From assembly GCA_026260175.1 (NCBI GenBank), contig JAKCWW010001171.1, positions 45,680 to 79,227 of the forward strand: a DNA stretch of 33,548 bases, written 5' to 3'. This document shows positions 9,518 through 19,217 of this stretch, piece by piece (the first letter of the stretch is position 1; the number at the start of each line of letters is the position of its first letter). The translations under genes and the position numbers were made by a program. Below the pieces are notes generated by a model. It ran no database searches and was not told the origin of the DNA. It was given only the letters and a program-made list of their open reading frames with translations. The stretch is from Reticulitermes lucifugus. Its lineage: Eukaryota > Arthropoda > Insecta > Blattodea > Rhinotermitidae.

Positions 9518-10204
9518 GATTTTCACGAAACTCGGAAATGCTCAACAGCATTTTGTCCAGATCTCTTGCACCGAATTTCACCCAAGTCGGAAACAAACGT
9601 CGGAATTACGGACAGAAATGCGTTTACGCCCCTAAATGGAGTGTGGATTTCACGGTGATGGTTTTTATGAAACTCGCAACAAGTAAATAAAGTTTTCTGA
9701 ACATTGCCTAATTTGATCCAAACCGGAAGAAAAGTATAGAAAGAAGGGCAACATTGTATATACGCCCATAAATAAAGTGTGCTTTGCACAATGCCGATTT
9801 TTTTTACTAAACTCCAATTGCTCGTTGGAATTATGTTGAGGTCTTCGATACTGAATTTTACCCAAATCGGAAGAAAAGTGTAGAAAATGAGGGTACATAA
9901 AATCTTCATTTACACAATTAATAAAGTATACCTTTCACCGCACCAATTTTCACGAAACTTGAGATCACTACAAGGCATTCAGTGGAGATCCTGCGTACCG
10001 AATTTTACCTCAAAACGATATGTGCCTATGGACTTTAAGTGTAGAAATTTATTTACGCCGTTAAGTAAAGTATGATTGTCGCTGAGTCGATTTTCATGAG
10101 ATTTACGCTCACCGAACAGCTTTACATAAAAGACTTCTATAAGAATTTAATGAAAACCTGAGAAACAGTATAGTCGCTGGTACTAGGTCACAAAAGGACA
10201 GACG
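9518..10204 (+). repeat. Diverged tandem array, about 143-bp unit, five units
   Basis: A GATTTTCA(C/T)GAAACT-like landmark recurs near 9518, 9659, 9796, 9944 and 10089 (spacings 141, 137, 148, 145). Within each unit the landmark is followed by ACCGAATTTTACCCAAATCGGAA, then GTGTAGAAA, then TTTACGCC..TAAATAAAGTATG. The fifth unit diverges and ends TAGTCGCTGGTACTAGGTCACAAAAGGACAGACG. The same terminal block is at 16471-16509. No tested frame is open throughout, so it is repeat rather than protein. Confidence 0.8.
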
Positions 10205-10415
10205 TGGTCTCCATATAAGGCTTTCATTACTTACTTTATGAAGAAGGCCTGGAACTCCGCAATTAAGTGTTTTATATGATTTTGACAGTAAACAGCGATT
10301 AGTTCCCTATACAGAATTCATGGATTGGCCTTTCTATTGGAAGCACTCTGTGTTCTCTGTGAGGTACGAATTTAATCTTTCTGTATAACGTAGGTTTATT
10401 TCAATATTGAAAGGT
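10205..10415. other. Spacer before the SINE-L insertion
   Basis: No feature recognised. Confidence 0.3.
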
Positions 10416-10427
10416 ATTATTTAATGC
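10416..10427 (+). repeat. Target-site duplication, left (SINE-L)
   Basis: ATTATTTAATGC is repeated exactly at 10831-10842, immediately bracketing a SINE-L copy. Confidence 0.85.
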
Positions 10428-10830
10428 ACCGATCCCAGTGGCCGCTCGGTCTAAGGCGTGGGTCTTCGGCCGCTCGCTTACTGGGATCGTGGGTTCGAAT
10501 CCCACCTGGGGCATGGATGTTTGTGTTATGTTTGTTGTAAGGACGGTAGCATGGAACGTAAAGTGACATGAAGGACGAAAAGGATTTAAGCAGTACAAAA
10601 ATGGATCAAAGGGGAAAAACCCCGGACAGACAAAAAAAAAAAATTCCACCTATGGCATGGATGTCTGTCTCTTGTGAGTGTTGTGTGTTGTCAGGTAGAG
10701 GTCTCTGCGACGAGCTGGTCCCTCGTACAGAGGAGTCCTACCGAGTGTGGTGTGTCTAAAAAGTGTGATCGCGAAGCCTCGAAAAAAGAGGCGGCCTAGG
10801 CCCCCAAGGGGCTGTCGAGCCATTCAAAAA
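10428..10830 (+). repeat. SINE-L copy split by an internal insertion
   Basis: The head (10428-10520) has GTGGCCGCTCGGTCTAAGGC (A box), GTGGGTTCGAATCCCACC (B box) and GGGGCATGGATGT. The body resumes at 10646 with CCACCTATGGCATGGATGTCTGTCTCTTGTG and continues through CTCTGCGACGAGCTGG, GAGGAGTCCTACCGAGTG, GCGAAGCCTCG, AGAGGCGGCCTAGGCCC and a short A tail. The outer borders carry a perfect 12-bp target-site duplication, which is the best-supported retroposition event in the window. Confidence 0.88.
10521..10645 (+). mobile_element. Unidentified retroposed insert with poly(A) inside SINE-L
   Basis: About 125 bp ending in A-run 10632-10643. It is flanked by a 19-bp direct repeat with two mismatches (10502-10520 and 10646-10664: CCACCT..GGCATGGATGT). 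Poly(A) plus duplication suggests L1-type or LINE-mediated insertion of an RNA-derived fragment. The insert sequence itself is not recognised. Confidence 0.6.
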
Positions 10831-10842
10831 ATTATTTAATGC
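10831..10842 (+). repeat. Target-site duplication, right (SINE-L)
   Basis: Exact second copy of ATTATTTAATGC. Confidence 0.85.
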
Positions 10843-11751
10843 GCTGAGGCTCTACTAAATACTGCAGTTACATAAGGTGTCAGTTATTATTACATCAGTT
10901 AATACCAAAATTACTACCAATTTATTACAACATAGTTAAATCCTCCATTTTGCTCAGTTATCTTACGTTGTGTATGTTACTTTGATTTGCATTCCTAAAG
11001 CAATACACGTGTCAGTGCAGTCCTAATTGTTTCCACCCGTATGTATTGTCATATGCGTTCATGAAAGTGCTGTACGGCGGCATTTGAAACATTTTGGCTA
11101 ATTCGTGGTTTGTTAGTTGATATTCTACGTGCTGTTCCTAGTTGTACCATGTAAATACCATTTCATATTCTTAATTGCAACGAGAATGTATCATCTTATG
11201 TCTGACATGTTACACTGAATAAGAAGTGTGAAGCAACACACAGCTGCCCACTCAGGTGTGTCCGCTTTTCACACAAATTCGTACCGCTTTTCATTGCCCG
11301 AATTCATAAGCTCTACGTCTCATTTTAACATGCTACACTTTATGAGGGAACAGTTCCGTAAGCTTGTGATATATCCTGACCACGGCCTCTGGTTGTGTGT
11401 TTCAGTTTGTTCGGGTTATATCATAGTGTGTGTGTCCGCGGGCTGCCCATAAGGCGGCTGTGTTTATTTACTCTTTAATTGTTGGATTGTCGCAATATTT
11501 GTTATGAACGCTATGCTCAGTTTTTTTAAATAATTTACTGTCATCAATAACAATATGGTGGCTGCAGAAATTTTCGAGGTGAATACACTACTACATTCAC
11601 TTCTGCAGTAAATCTTAGAATCTAGTAGTATATCTCTGCCAAAAGTGCTGCCTTTCAAGGGTTTATGCGAATTGTAAGGGTAAAAAGATACAGTAATCCC
11701 TGTGCAGGTCATGAAGATATATAGTAGGGGTCGAGGTACAGCTCCGTTCAC
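10843..11751. other. Unassigned stretch
   Basis: No recognised feature. A minus-strand frame of 144 codons runs from 11898 down to 11464, overlapping repeat X; it has no recognisable motif and I treat it as chance. Confidence 0.35.
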
Positions 11752-11975
11752 TTTTAGGCGCGTTCGAAAAATTGAGACAATGTCTGCCTGCTCCTCCGTC
11801 CGTATGTCCGCATGGGGCAACTCTGCTCCCAACAGGATTTTCATGAAATTTGATATTGAGGATTTTTCGGAAAGCTGTCGAGAAAATTCAAGTTCCATTA
11901 AAATCTGACAACAATAGCGGTACTTTACATGAAGACCTACATATATTTATCATAAAACCTCACTGCATTCTTCTT
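11752..11975 (+). repeat. Repeat X fragment (single 240-bp-family unit)
   Basis: Begins TTTTAGGCGCGTTCG as at 2651, then a CTCCTCCGTCCGTATGTCCGC block, TTTTCATGAAATTTGATATTG, an AGCTGTCGAGAAAATTCAAG block, ATTAAAATCTGACAA, and CGGTACTTTACATGAAGACCTA. These match the units at 2711 and 2951 in the same order. The family's right end may survive at 12789-12839, beyond the jockey-like insertion. Confidence 0.72.
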
Positions 11976-12078
11976 AGAATGAGGACCATTTCCAACAAAG
12001 TTGTAGAGAAAATCAAAACGTAATTATTTTGTGTTCAATAATTTGTTTTTCAGAAAATCGTGTCGTTTATGAGATAAT

Positions 12079-12699
12079 GTGGGAAAATATGACACAGCCA
12101 GACAGGCCACAGATGACAATATAATATGGCGCAGAGAAGATACGATTACAAAACTTCAGCTGTACCGGGCTTCTATCAGATCTACACTAACATACGCGGC
12201 CCCAGTCTGGTGTTCAACCAGTTCTACAAACCTTCACACCCTCCAAACAGTACAAAACAAATGTTTACGGGTTATCTCGAACTCTCCTCGTAACACTCCC
12301 TTCCCCCTCCTCCATAGCACCTTAGGAGTTGACTTCCTTCAAACATGTGTCCATCATCTTGCAGCTAGGTTTTATGCCCAATGCCGCCATCATCCGAATC
12401 CATTGATTGGCGACATAGGAAACTACTCTCTCCATGATCTTATAGACATGTATAGGCATTATAAACACAAAAGGCCTAAACACATGCTGCTCTAAATAGA
12501 GCGACTATGATGGTAGTGTTTTTTTTGGGTGCTATAACCTACTTTTCACTACAGTTACTTATCTAGGTATTGTATACAGCACAGTCACTTGAGTGTATCA
12601 TTTTTGAATTCAAAGGAAGTTGGTGTAGGGAACAACTTGATACCTGTAAGACGAGTCTCGATGTACTAAACCAAAAAGGAAATAAAGCTTTAATTAATG
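12079..12699 (+). pseudogene. 5'-truncated jockey-like LINE: end of reverse transcriptase ORF plus 3' UTR (copy 1)
   Basis: An uninterrupted frame of 138 codons ends at TAA 12493-12495. From about residue 25 it reads LQLYRASIRSTLTYAAPVWC, then LQTVQNKCLRVISNSPRNTP, then HHLAARFYAQC, then a short basic end (YKHKRPKHMLL). This is the thumb/C-terminal pattern of jockey-clade reverse transcriptases (LxYxxxIRSxLTYAxPVW; LQxxQNxxLR). The polymerase catalytic core and the endonuclease are absent, so it is a dead 3' fragment even though this part is open. The 3' UTR matches copy 2 and has AATAAA at 12680-12685. The first about 25 codons look unrelated and may be flank. Confidence 0.85.
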
Positions 12700-12788
12700 T
12701 AATATAAGATACGATTTGCGTGCTGGATATCTGGATATATAGATACGCACTCATATATAATATGTATTGCTTTTCCACGGCTACAATG

Positions 12789-12839
12789 ATTACGCGAACA
12801 CGCCTCTGTTGCGTTATGCATACATTGCCTGTCTTGTTA
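12789..12839 (+). repeat. Segment shared with repeat X right end
   Basis: ATTACGCGAACA...GTTGCGTTATGCATACATTGCCTGTCTTGTTA matches 3179-3231 with a few substitutions and a 2-bp length difference. Confidence 0.7.
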
Positions 12840-13089
12840 AACTCATTAGCAGGTGGAGGTGTGCTGCGAAGTGAAAATAGCTTCTCTAAATGACAAAAGT
12901 GAATGCATATGCAAAGCCGCGGATACTTGGGGCAGATGTTGGCGAAAAATTGTTGTCTCTCTCTATTTGGAGACAAACAGCGGAAGAACGCCTTCATTTA
13001 AGTTGTGTCGCTTGGTTTCCGAGATAGATTTGTCGTGCATGAACATTTCCCCGCAGTCACCTAGAATCAAAGTTCTGTCGTCCCCACCT

Positions 13090-13454
13090 TTATGCCTTCA
13101 TAGGATTTGACCCCATACAAACATATACACTTCATCTTGCCTCCAGATTTTATGCCAAATGCCATCTCCGCCCTAATCCACTGGTCGGTACCATTGGCAA
13201 CTATACCCTCCCTGACCTGACCGCCATATATAGGCGGTACAAGCATAAGCGACCTAAGCATATACTGCTCTAAGTAGGAAGTCTGTTGTGGTAGTGTTTT
13301 TTCAAGATTTTTCACTGCTGTCCATGATATGTATAATTCTACATTGCTGTTTTCGATTTAGTGTCCATATGTAAGTTGGTAAACGGAACAACTTGTTACC
13401 CGTCTGACTGTAATTTGAGTACTTGAATGGAAATAAATCTTTATTTAAAAAAAA
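13090..13454 (+). pseudogene. 5'-truncated jockey-like LINE (copy 2) with poly(A)
   Basis: The open end HLASRFYAKCHLRPNPL, then GTIGNYTLPDLTAIYRRYKH and KRPKHILL-stop (TAA at 13273-13275), aligns with copy 1 at 12079-12699. The 3' UTR shares GTGGTAGTGTTTTTT, an AAGTTGGT...GGAACAACTTG block and GGAAATAAA (13430-13435), and ends in A8 at 13447-13454. Only about the last 60 codons remain. The clear poly(A) end is the signature of target-primed integration. Confidence 0.85.
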
Positions 13455-13639
13455 CGTTCTGTCGCAGGCAAGTCAACAAGGAAGCAAGACGTACGAATGA
13501 GTAAATATTCACGACGTCTACATTTCTTTCAATTATTTATTCTACGTGCTCAGGCTATTTATTATCATGAAATAACAATTATGCAAATTTATTCAGCGCA
13601 AATGCCTCTGCTTAATGTCACTTGTACATAGGCGGAATA

Positions 13640-13906
13640 CGAAAAAAGTTGGCTTAAGTAATAACGCTTCTGACTTGTGTTTGTGACGTGCCCGGTTTCA
13701 ATTCAGGCCGGGCACACTCAGGCTTTTGTTTGTTCTCTCCAGTTTCTCAAGGCAAGTGTCGGGATAGGACCCCAAATTGGGCCAAGACCGCTTCCTTTCC
13801 CATCCTTTCCCATTTTTCGTCAATCATCATACCAGTCGTCTCCACTGACTGACCGCATCGCTAGATAAGCCCTACATAGATAAGTAAATAAATAAATAAA
13901 TAAAAT
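13640..13906 (+). repeat. SINE-C copy with (TAAA)n tail
   Basis: The head has AAGTTGGCTTAAGTAATAACGC (A-box-like) and CCCGGTTTCAATTCAGGCCGGG (B-box-like). The body has CTCCAGTTTCTCAAGGCAAGTGTCGGGA, GCTTCCTTTCCC and a TCGCTAGATAAGCCC block. The tail is TAAGTAAATAAATAAATAAATAAAA. Body order resembles 29175-29442. Confidence 0.75.
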
Positions 13907-13912
13907 TCGTGA

Positions 13913-14933
13913 TACTTTAAATAAATGGGTATAAACTTACAGTTTTACAGTTTTGTCGTACTTGTAACCTACATGTATCCTTTTTAATAGTGGCTTTGTA
14001 GCTATATTTATCATTTCCCTACGTACGCACCATTAGATGCGTGGTCCCAACATATAAACACGTAACGAATAGCAATTAAATAGAGGAATAAATACTTCAT
14101 GTATAAACTTGTCAGACTGTCTATGCGTTTAAAGTTTCTGAACTAGACGAAAGTAGAATTCGTTTTAAATTATGCGTATGCAGAGGATGGGTCACCGAAC
14201 TATGAATTTCTGAACTTCAAATGGAGGAATTTAAAGAGACAGTGCATTAAAATGTTTGTTCATTCGCCATCAACTCTTCACACCATTTTGGACTGGGACT
14301 CTCGCTTTTATATATTCTGATCATCCGTTATGCTTGGCGGCATTTAAAAGCAAGAACAAATGCTTTTTGTATTGATCTAATTTTCCACGAAATTGTAATC
14401 GTAATTGCCCAGCTTCTGAGATTTTTGTAGTGATAAACCATCTGCCTGTGACGTCGGAAGGAAATCGACAAATATTACCGTCTGTGGTCAGGAATATTCT
14501 AAGTTCTTTGGGTACATGTGACATGTAAATTGTTACGGTAAGGTTTGTTTGGGATATCATGATGTACTGAACTTCCGAAAGAATGTTGTGAAGATAGTTT
14601 TAGAAATTTTATGGTTCGACATTGATGGCAGTCTCCTTTGTTTCCATTAATTCCTTCTCAAAAAATGTTTTTAACAAAGAATCTAACGTTAAAAATTGAC
14701 ACTGCTGCCCCAAGCGGAGGCAGGACGGTCTGTTTCAACGTTATGTTTCTTATTTACATGTGTTAGGGAGCTTTTGCGTGTTATTTACACGTTGCTTATG
14801 ATCCGTTGACCTCCGAAAGAAATTACCCAGCATCAAGCACTAGTAAATGTAATTGTTAAAGTTTATTAAGATTAAGATGCTGTTATTTTTTTGTTTAGAT
14901 ATTTTAATTTTGGTACTAGTTAATTACATTATA
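13913..14933. other. Unassigned stretch
   Basis: No recognised gene or repeat. A minus-strand frame at 14321-14560 (79 codons) has no recognisable motif. Confidence 0.35.
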
Positions 14934-15220
14934 GGCCGGCGTAGCATAGTCGGTATAGCGACTGGCTACGGACTGGACGGTCCGGGAATCGAATCCCGAT
15001 AGGGGCGAGAGTTTTCGCACGCGTCCAGACTCGCCCTAGGGCACACTCACCTTCCTGTGCAATGGGGACCAGGTCTATTTCCGGGGGTAAAGCGGCCGGG
15101 GCGTGGCGTTGACCACCCACCCCAATCTAGCGCATGGTTAAAGAAAGAGTAGAGCTATACCTCTACTCCCCCTCTGGGCCTTCATGGCCTGTTCTGGGGA
15201 GAACTTTACCTTTACCTTTA
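14934..15220 (+). repeat. SINE-B copy, full length with (ACCTTT)n tail
   Basis: The head reads GCCGGCGTAGCATAGTCGGTATAGCG (A box region) and GGGAATCGAATCCCG (B box). The body has CGTCCAGACTCGCCC, CCTGTGCAATGGGGACCAGG, GGTAAAGCGGCCGGGGCG, GACCACCCACCCC and CTGGGCCTTCATGGCCTG. The tail is CTTTACCTTTACCTTTA at 15204-15220. This is the most complete copy of the family in the window. Confidence 0.9.
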
Positions 15221-15631
15221 GTTAACAGGGTCTTTATATGTTATTGTGTATTAGACGTTATTCTGTAGCGATTATACAGGATGTGCAACTTCCGTTACTG
15301 CAATAAATACTGCGCTGCTGATAAGTACTTTAGGGTAACGGAACAACAGTCCAGCACGTGAAACGCAGACACAGTAGGCTCTCTACCGACCGAAGAATGG
15401 CGATTATACGGCTGACTGCCTTTCTTATTTTGATCAAAATAATCTTGCCCTATTCCACCACCTGTTTTAAAATGAAAACTCCAGCATTTTGTCCACAGGA
15501 TGTGTTTTTCCTTGCGATTCTTATCAGTAACAGCGATTATCTTTCTAAACTGCATCAGCAGTCTGGTCTTTATAATGGAGAAGCAGTATGTTTCCTGTGC
15601 GGTAGGAACGGAATATGTTATGATCATTTAG
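15221..15631. other. Unassigned stretch with overlapping open frames on both strands
   Basis: A plus-strand frame of 136 codons (15358-15768) runs into the SINE-A copy at 15632. A minus-strand frame of 110 codons overlaps it. Neither shows a family motif, and the plus frame's last 45 codons are SINE sequence, so I do not call a gene. Confidence 0.4.
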
Positions 15632-15768
15632 AGGACTGGTTAGTCGCCGGTCTGAGAGATAGTGTCGATACTGGACCAGTTCATGTTGGATTTGTGGTGG
15701 ACAGTGTGGCACATGAGAAGGGTTTCGTCTTAGTAATTCGGGGGTTCCCTGTCGTTATCATTCCATAA
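15632..15768 (+). repeat. SINE-A copy, diverged
   Basis: Aligns with 4269-4411: GGTTAGTCGCCGG, then a degenerate B-box region, then ATGTTGGATTTGTGGTGG, GGTTTCGTCTTAGTA and TTCCCTGTCGTTATCATTCCA. The upstream end of the head is lost. Confidence 0.72.
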
Positions 15769-16258
15769 GTGACCCATACTTGTCTTCGTACTGTTCTGCT
15801 CTTATCAGAAGAACAGACTGCGAAGCTCGGGAACCTTCAGATACGCATCAAGCACCTGAAAAGGGAACACTGGAGAAAAAAATTCTTCAAATCATGATGT
15901 ACTTAAAATTATCAATTCCATTCTTGGTTTACGATCAGCCTTGTGTTTACGAGTAAGAACAGCTTTCAAATTGTTATGAAGACCTTCATACTCTCCGTGT
16001 ACTTTTAAAACATTGAAACAAGTATTTATTAATTGCATGGAGTAGGTCCTTCACAAACGGATGCTCTCTCCTCAAATCAGAAAGTCCTTGCCTCTCAAAA
16101 AACCATTAAAGAAACAATGCGAGTTGCAAAACCTCACTTACCCCCCTAAAGTATGGCTTGCACTGTACCGATGTTTGCGATAAGTCACAATCAGTGCACT
16201 TCTGTGAACATCTCCTGTACCGGCTGAAAGTTCTAGAGCTAACGAAAAGTATCTCATT
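15769..16258. other. Unassigned stretch
   Basis: No recognised feature. Confidence 0.3.
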
Positions 16259-16509
16259 TACACCTTTAAGTAAATCATGCCCTTCACTGCACCCGTTTTC
16301 AAGTTAAACAGCACGACATGGAGATCGACAACAAATGTCACCCAAATCATTAAAAAATATAGAAGATAGGGGTACAAGTCCGTTTACACATATCCGTAAA
16401 ATATGACTGACACAGTCAATTTTTATGAAAGTCATGATTGCGGGACATTTGGAAAATCTGACAAACGTTTAGTCGCTGATACTGGGTCACAGACGGACGG
16501 ACAAACAGG
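16259..16509 (+). repeat. Second locus of the 143-bp tandem family (about two units)
   Basis: TTTACACCTTTAAGTAAATCATGCCCTTCACTGCACCCGTTTTCA, ATGTCACCCAAATCATTAAAAAATATAGAA and TACAAGTCCGTTTACAC, followed by CAATTTTTATGAAAG, repeat the order of the array at 9518-10204. The last part, TTTAGTCGCTGATACTGGGTCACAGACGGACGGAC, matches the end of that array. Confidence 0.75.
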
Positions 16510-16887
16510 ATCACCAGACAATACATTCTTTTGTTACTTTCTAAAGAACGTCTGAAGAGCGAATAAGCTCCTGGTTTCTGTACGTGTTTCTCAGTATTTT
16601 CTGTGGACGTTCTGTCCCATAATACCTACCATTTTCTACCAAACTTGAAGTGATATAAGCGAGGGAGTAATAGTAAAACATTAAGGAGTATGAAGCTGTT
16701 CACAGGAGCTCGACATCTGACAGAACTTGTAGTACTTAAATCTGTTCCACACCCTTACACTACACGGACACAAAGACCAGATTAAAGCAGAAGTTGAAGG
16801 TTAAGGAGGAATAGAAATGAAAAAAATTCAACCGTTTGTTGAGGTAATATATTCCGTTGTGTGTATATTGACAAAAAAGACCATTAT
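16510..16887. other. Unassigned stretch
   Basis: No recognised feature. Confidence 0.3.
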
Positions 16888-16938
16888 ACATGTTTCCGCT
16901 TGTAACAAAACCATCATCACGCTGTATATGGGAATCAG
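16888..16938 (-). ncRNA. Hammerhead-like motif, inverted partner, core mutated
   Basis: On the minus strand it reads ATATACAGC, then GTGATGATGG, TTTTGTTACAAGC, GGAAACATGTA. It is the inverted counterpart of 17212-17253, but the first core base C3 is G and the 3' half of helix I (GCTG) is lost, so it should be inactive. Confidence 0.6.
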
Positions 16939-17211
16939 AAATAAAATTAGCAATTGTAGTATGTGCAAATTAAGATAACTTGTTAAATCAGTTCTAATTG
17001 TCTAACATAAGTTTCATAAGTTTCCTACATCTTTCCACGTCTACGAAAATTTTAATATATTTTAATTTATAGAGGCAGCCACATCAGCCATCCTCTTATG
17101 AAGAAATAAAATTCATATTAAACAGTTTTAATTGATGTAACAATTTAGACCTGCACCTTATTGTTTAGACCTTATTACGGTTGTTGATTTTATCTTTTTG
17201 ATTCCCATATG

Positions 17212-17253
17212 CAGCCTGATGATGGCTTTGTTAGAAGCCGAAACATGTAGCTG
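17212..17253 (+). ncRNA. Hammerhead ribozyme-like motif (type I layout)
   Basis: Helix I CAGC (17212-17215) pairs with GCTG (17250-17253). The core CTGATGA is 17216-17222. Helix II GGCTT (17224-17228) pairs with AAGCC (17235-17239), with loop TGTTAG. GAA is 17240-17242. Helix III is the palindrome ACATGT (17243-17248), and the cleavage-site nucleotide would be A17249. The palindromic helix III cannot close on itself well, which fits dimer-type hammerheads. T17223 is an extra nucleotide between the core and helix II, so activity is uncertain. Confidence 0.7.
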
Positions 17254-18573
17254 ATTATTTGAATAACGTATTTTTGTATTCCACCTAATATATTGGTCTT
17301 TTACTCTTAAAATGTGGTTTTGAAGAGAAATGTAGATGTAGCAATATTAACTTAGTAGTAATAGTAGTAGTGTGGTTGTGGTAATGAAACAAACAGGCCT
17401 ATAGGAGTTAGACATATACTATAATAGGATTTTGTGTACCGCACGAAGCTAGTTTCATGCGAGCACAGATCTGTGGAACGTAATGAAACACAACGCGACA
17501 CGTTGATAATTATTACAACACTGAACTGCATGTTGTCACAGGAATAATGTCTAACATGAAAGTTTACAAGGAAAGCAGAAACGTTTTAATTTAATTCGGA
17601 TTGAACGAATGGTGAAAGTTACTTTTTTCGTTCAGTACACATTTGAACACGCACCAAAATAATATTTCTGGTTACGCAAACGCAAATTTTTGACTTAACA
17701 CTCTCCCAAATTCCCAGCTCACCATGGACCGTTGGGGTTGTCTGAGATTTCTTGGGTCTTTTCTGCATTCACTACAATCGTAGTTCGAGTGCCCATGACA
17801 GCCTCCTTCCACATCCTTACCGACGACAATAAACCTTATGTTTCACTACCTGAAATTCTCTGCAGTGACCAACATAATGAGCTGGAAGTAGTGACAGGCA
17901 CATTGTTTCCGTATTGAGTTAACGTTGGTTGGAATGTCGAAAATTTCAGTCTTTTTAGTGTCCAGATCAACTACGTCACTCTTACAAAAACATGTGAAGT
18001 GCCAGTCAGCGTCGAATATGTCAAAACGCCATATCTTGTATGACGGCCATTCTGCACTGAAAATCAGCGTTGGTAGCAAACTGGTAACAGAGTTTAAGCG
18101 ACAGGCTTCAATTACAAATTTCAATAAATTCATCGGCAGTTCATGCACATGTTAGGTGTGCGAACACTGCCACTGAATCGTTAGGTTCTAAAAGTGCTGG
18201 AAGGGAGCAATAATAATCACAGAAGTGGCAGACACTCTGGAGTGCTCCGTTAGGAGCTTTGTACCGACGCTAATCCGACCAGGCTGAAGTTCACAGACGT
18301 TTAGAATCAGGTGCTCGGTCTGCTGATAGCTGCCAGGCTGTAATTACGTGGCGGTAAAGGGCAGTTCGAGTCAGTACAAATTGTTGGCCTCCCTTCAGTT
18401 TTCTGCCTGTTTTCTAATTTAGATATTTTAATATCACAAACTGAAAGCGTATATTTTGAATTGCTGACTGACGGAATTGCATATCCGCATTAATGTCTGT
18501 TTAAAGAAGCAGTTCCGGGAAGAACATTCCAGTAAACATTTGGGTCTGTGATTGGAGAATGGTGAGGCCTATA
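17254..18573. other. Unassigned stretch; anonymous 100-codon minus-strand frame
   Basis: A minus-strand frame of 100 codons (17846-18148) has a mixed hydrophobic composition with several Cys and Trp. I do not recognise it, and a plus-strand frame overlaps it. A GGGCAGTTCGAGTC box at about 18359-18372 recalls a B box but lacks SINE context. Confidence 0.35.
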
Positions 18574-18873
18574 AATCATGCCACAACACTATCATATCAA
18601 TACCTTTACATGTACACTGAGCATAGACATGATTATATTTTCACTAAGTTTTTCGGCCCAGTCTTCAGGGAATACGTGTATGTGATGTGGAAATATCGTT
18701 ACCATTGGCCTGATGTCATAATGTCCACACATATATGTACCAGGCCAATAATAAAGCTCTAAAAATGGTGTTCTGCCGAAACATGTAGTGAAAATATAAG
18801 CATATTTATGCTCAGTGAATATTTTATGGTATTCTTTTGATATTGTTGATAGTGTGTACATGCTAAATGATAG
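18574..18873. mobile_element. Inverted-repeat structure with two decayed hammerhead-like motifs
   Basis: Left arm about 18574-18670 and right arm about 18770-18873 are imperfect reverse complements. Shared blocks are ACTATCA..ATCAATACC, ACTGAGCATA and ATATTTTCACTA. The right arm holds GCCGAAACATGTAGTGAAAATA on plus. The left arm holds CCTGAAGACTGGGCCGAAAAACTTAGTGAAAATA on minus. These are the GAAAC end, and for the left arm also the CTGAAGA core, of Penelope-type hammerheads. Between the arms is a shorter palindromic block with matching ends GGCCTG and CAGGCC (18706-18745). Confidence 0.6.
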
Positions 18874-19217
18874 GAACAATTAACATTAGCCTTATGATTT
18901 ACTTATTCTGTGCGTCATTTATACTAATATGCTTTCCAGCTGCGTTGAATTTGTTAGTCATAACTCAAACTATTTGAACCTTAGCCTTATTTTAAGTATA
19001 GATAGAAGTGTTTGTTATAAAACTGGCAGGTATGCACAAAAGATACGTCCATACAAAATTTCACATGCCGAAGTTGCAGTGCTTCATTAGTTACCGCATA
19101 AAACTGGAAGCTAAATACAGATCTGGCACTGCTGCCCTGCTTTTACATTCTACAGGAAAAGTAACTTGACTTGTGCTGTGTATATTTTCGAAGATCTATC
19201 GCCGTACATTCAGGAAC
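18874..19217. other. Unassigned stretch
   Basis: AT-rich; no recognised feature. Confidence 0.3.

Noticed and set aside
9518..10204. CRISPR-like or protein-coding repeat array
   Set aside because: Units are about 143 bp, diverged along their whole length with no constant-repeat/variable-spacer pattern, and no frame stays open through the array.
15358..15768. Plus-strand open frame of 136 codons as a small secreted protein
   Set aside because: It starts with a hydrophobic stretch but its last third is SINE-A sequence, and a minus-strand frame overlaps it.
17846..18148. Minus-strand frame of 100 codons
   Set aside because: No motif recognised and an overlapping plus-strand frame of similar length; kept only as unassigned sequence.
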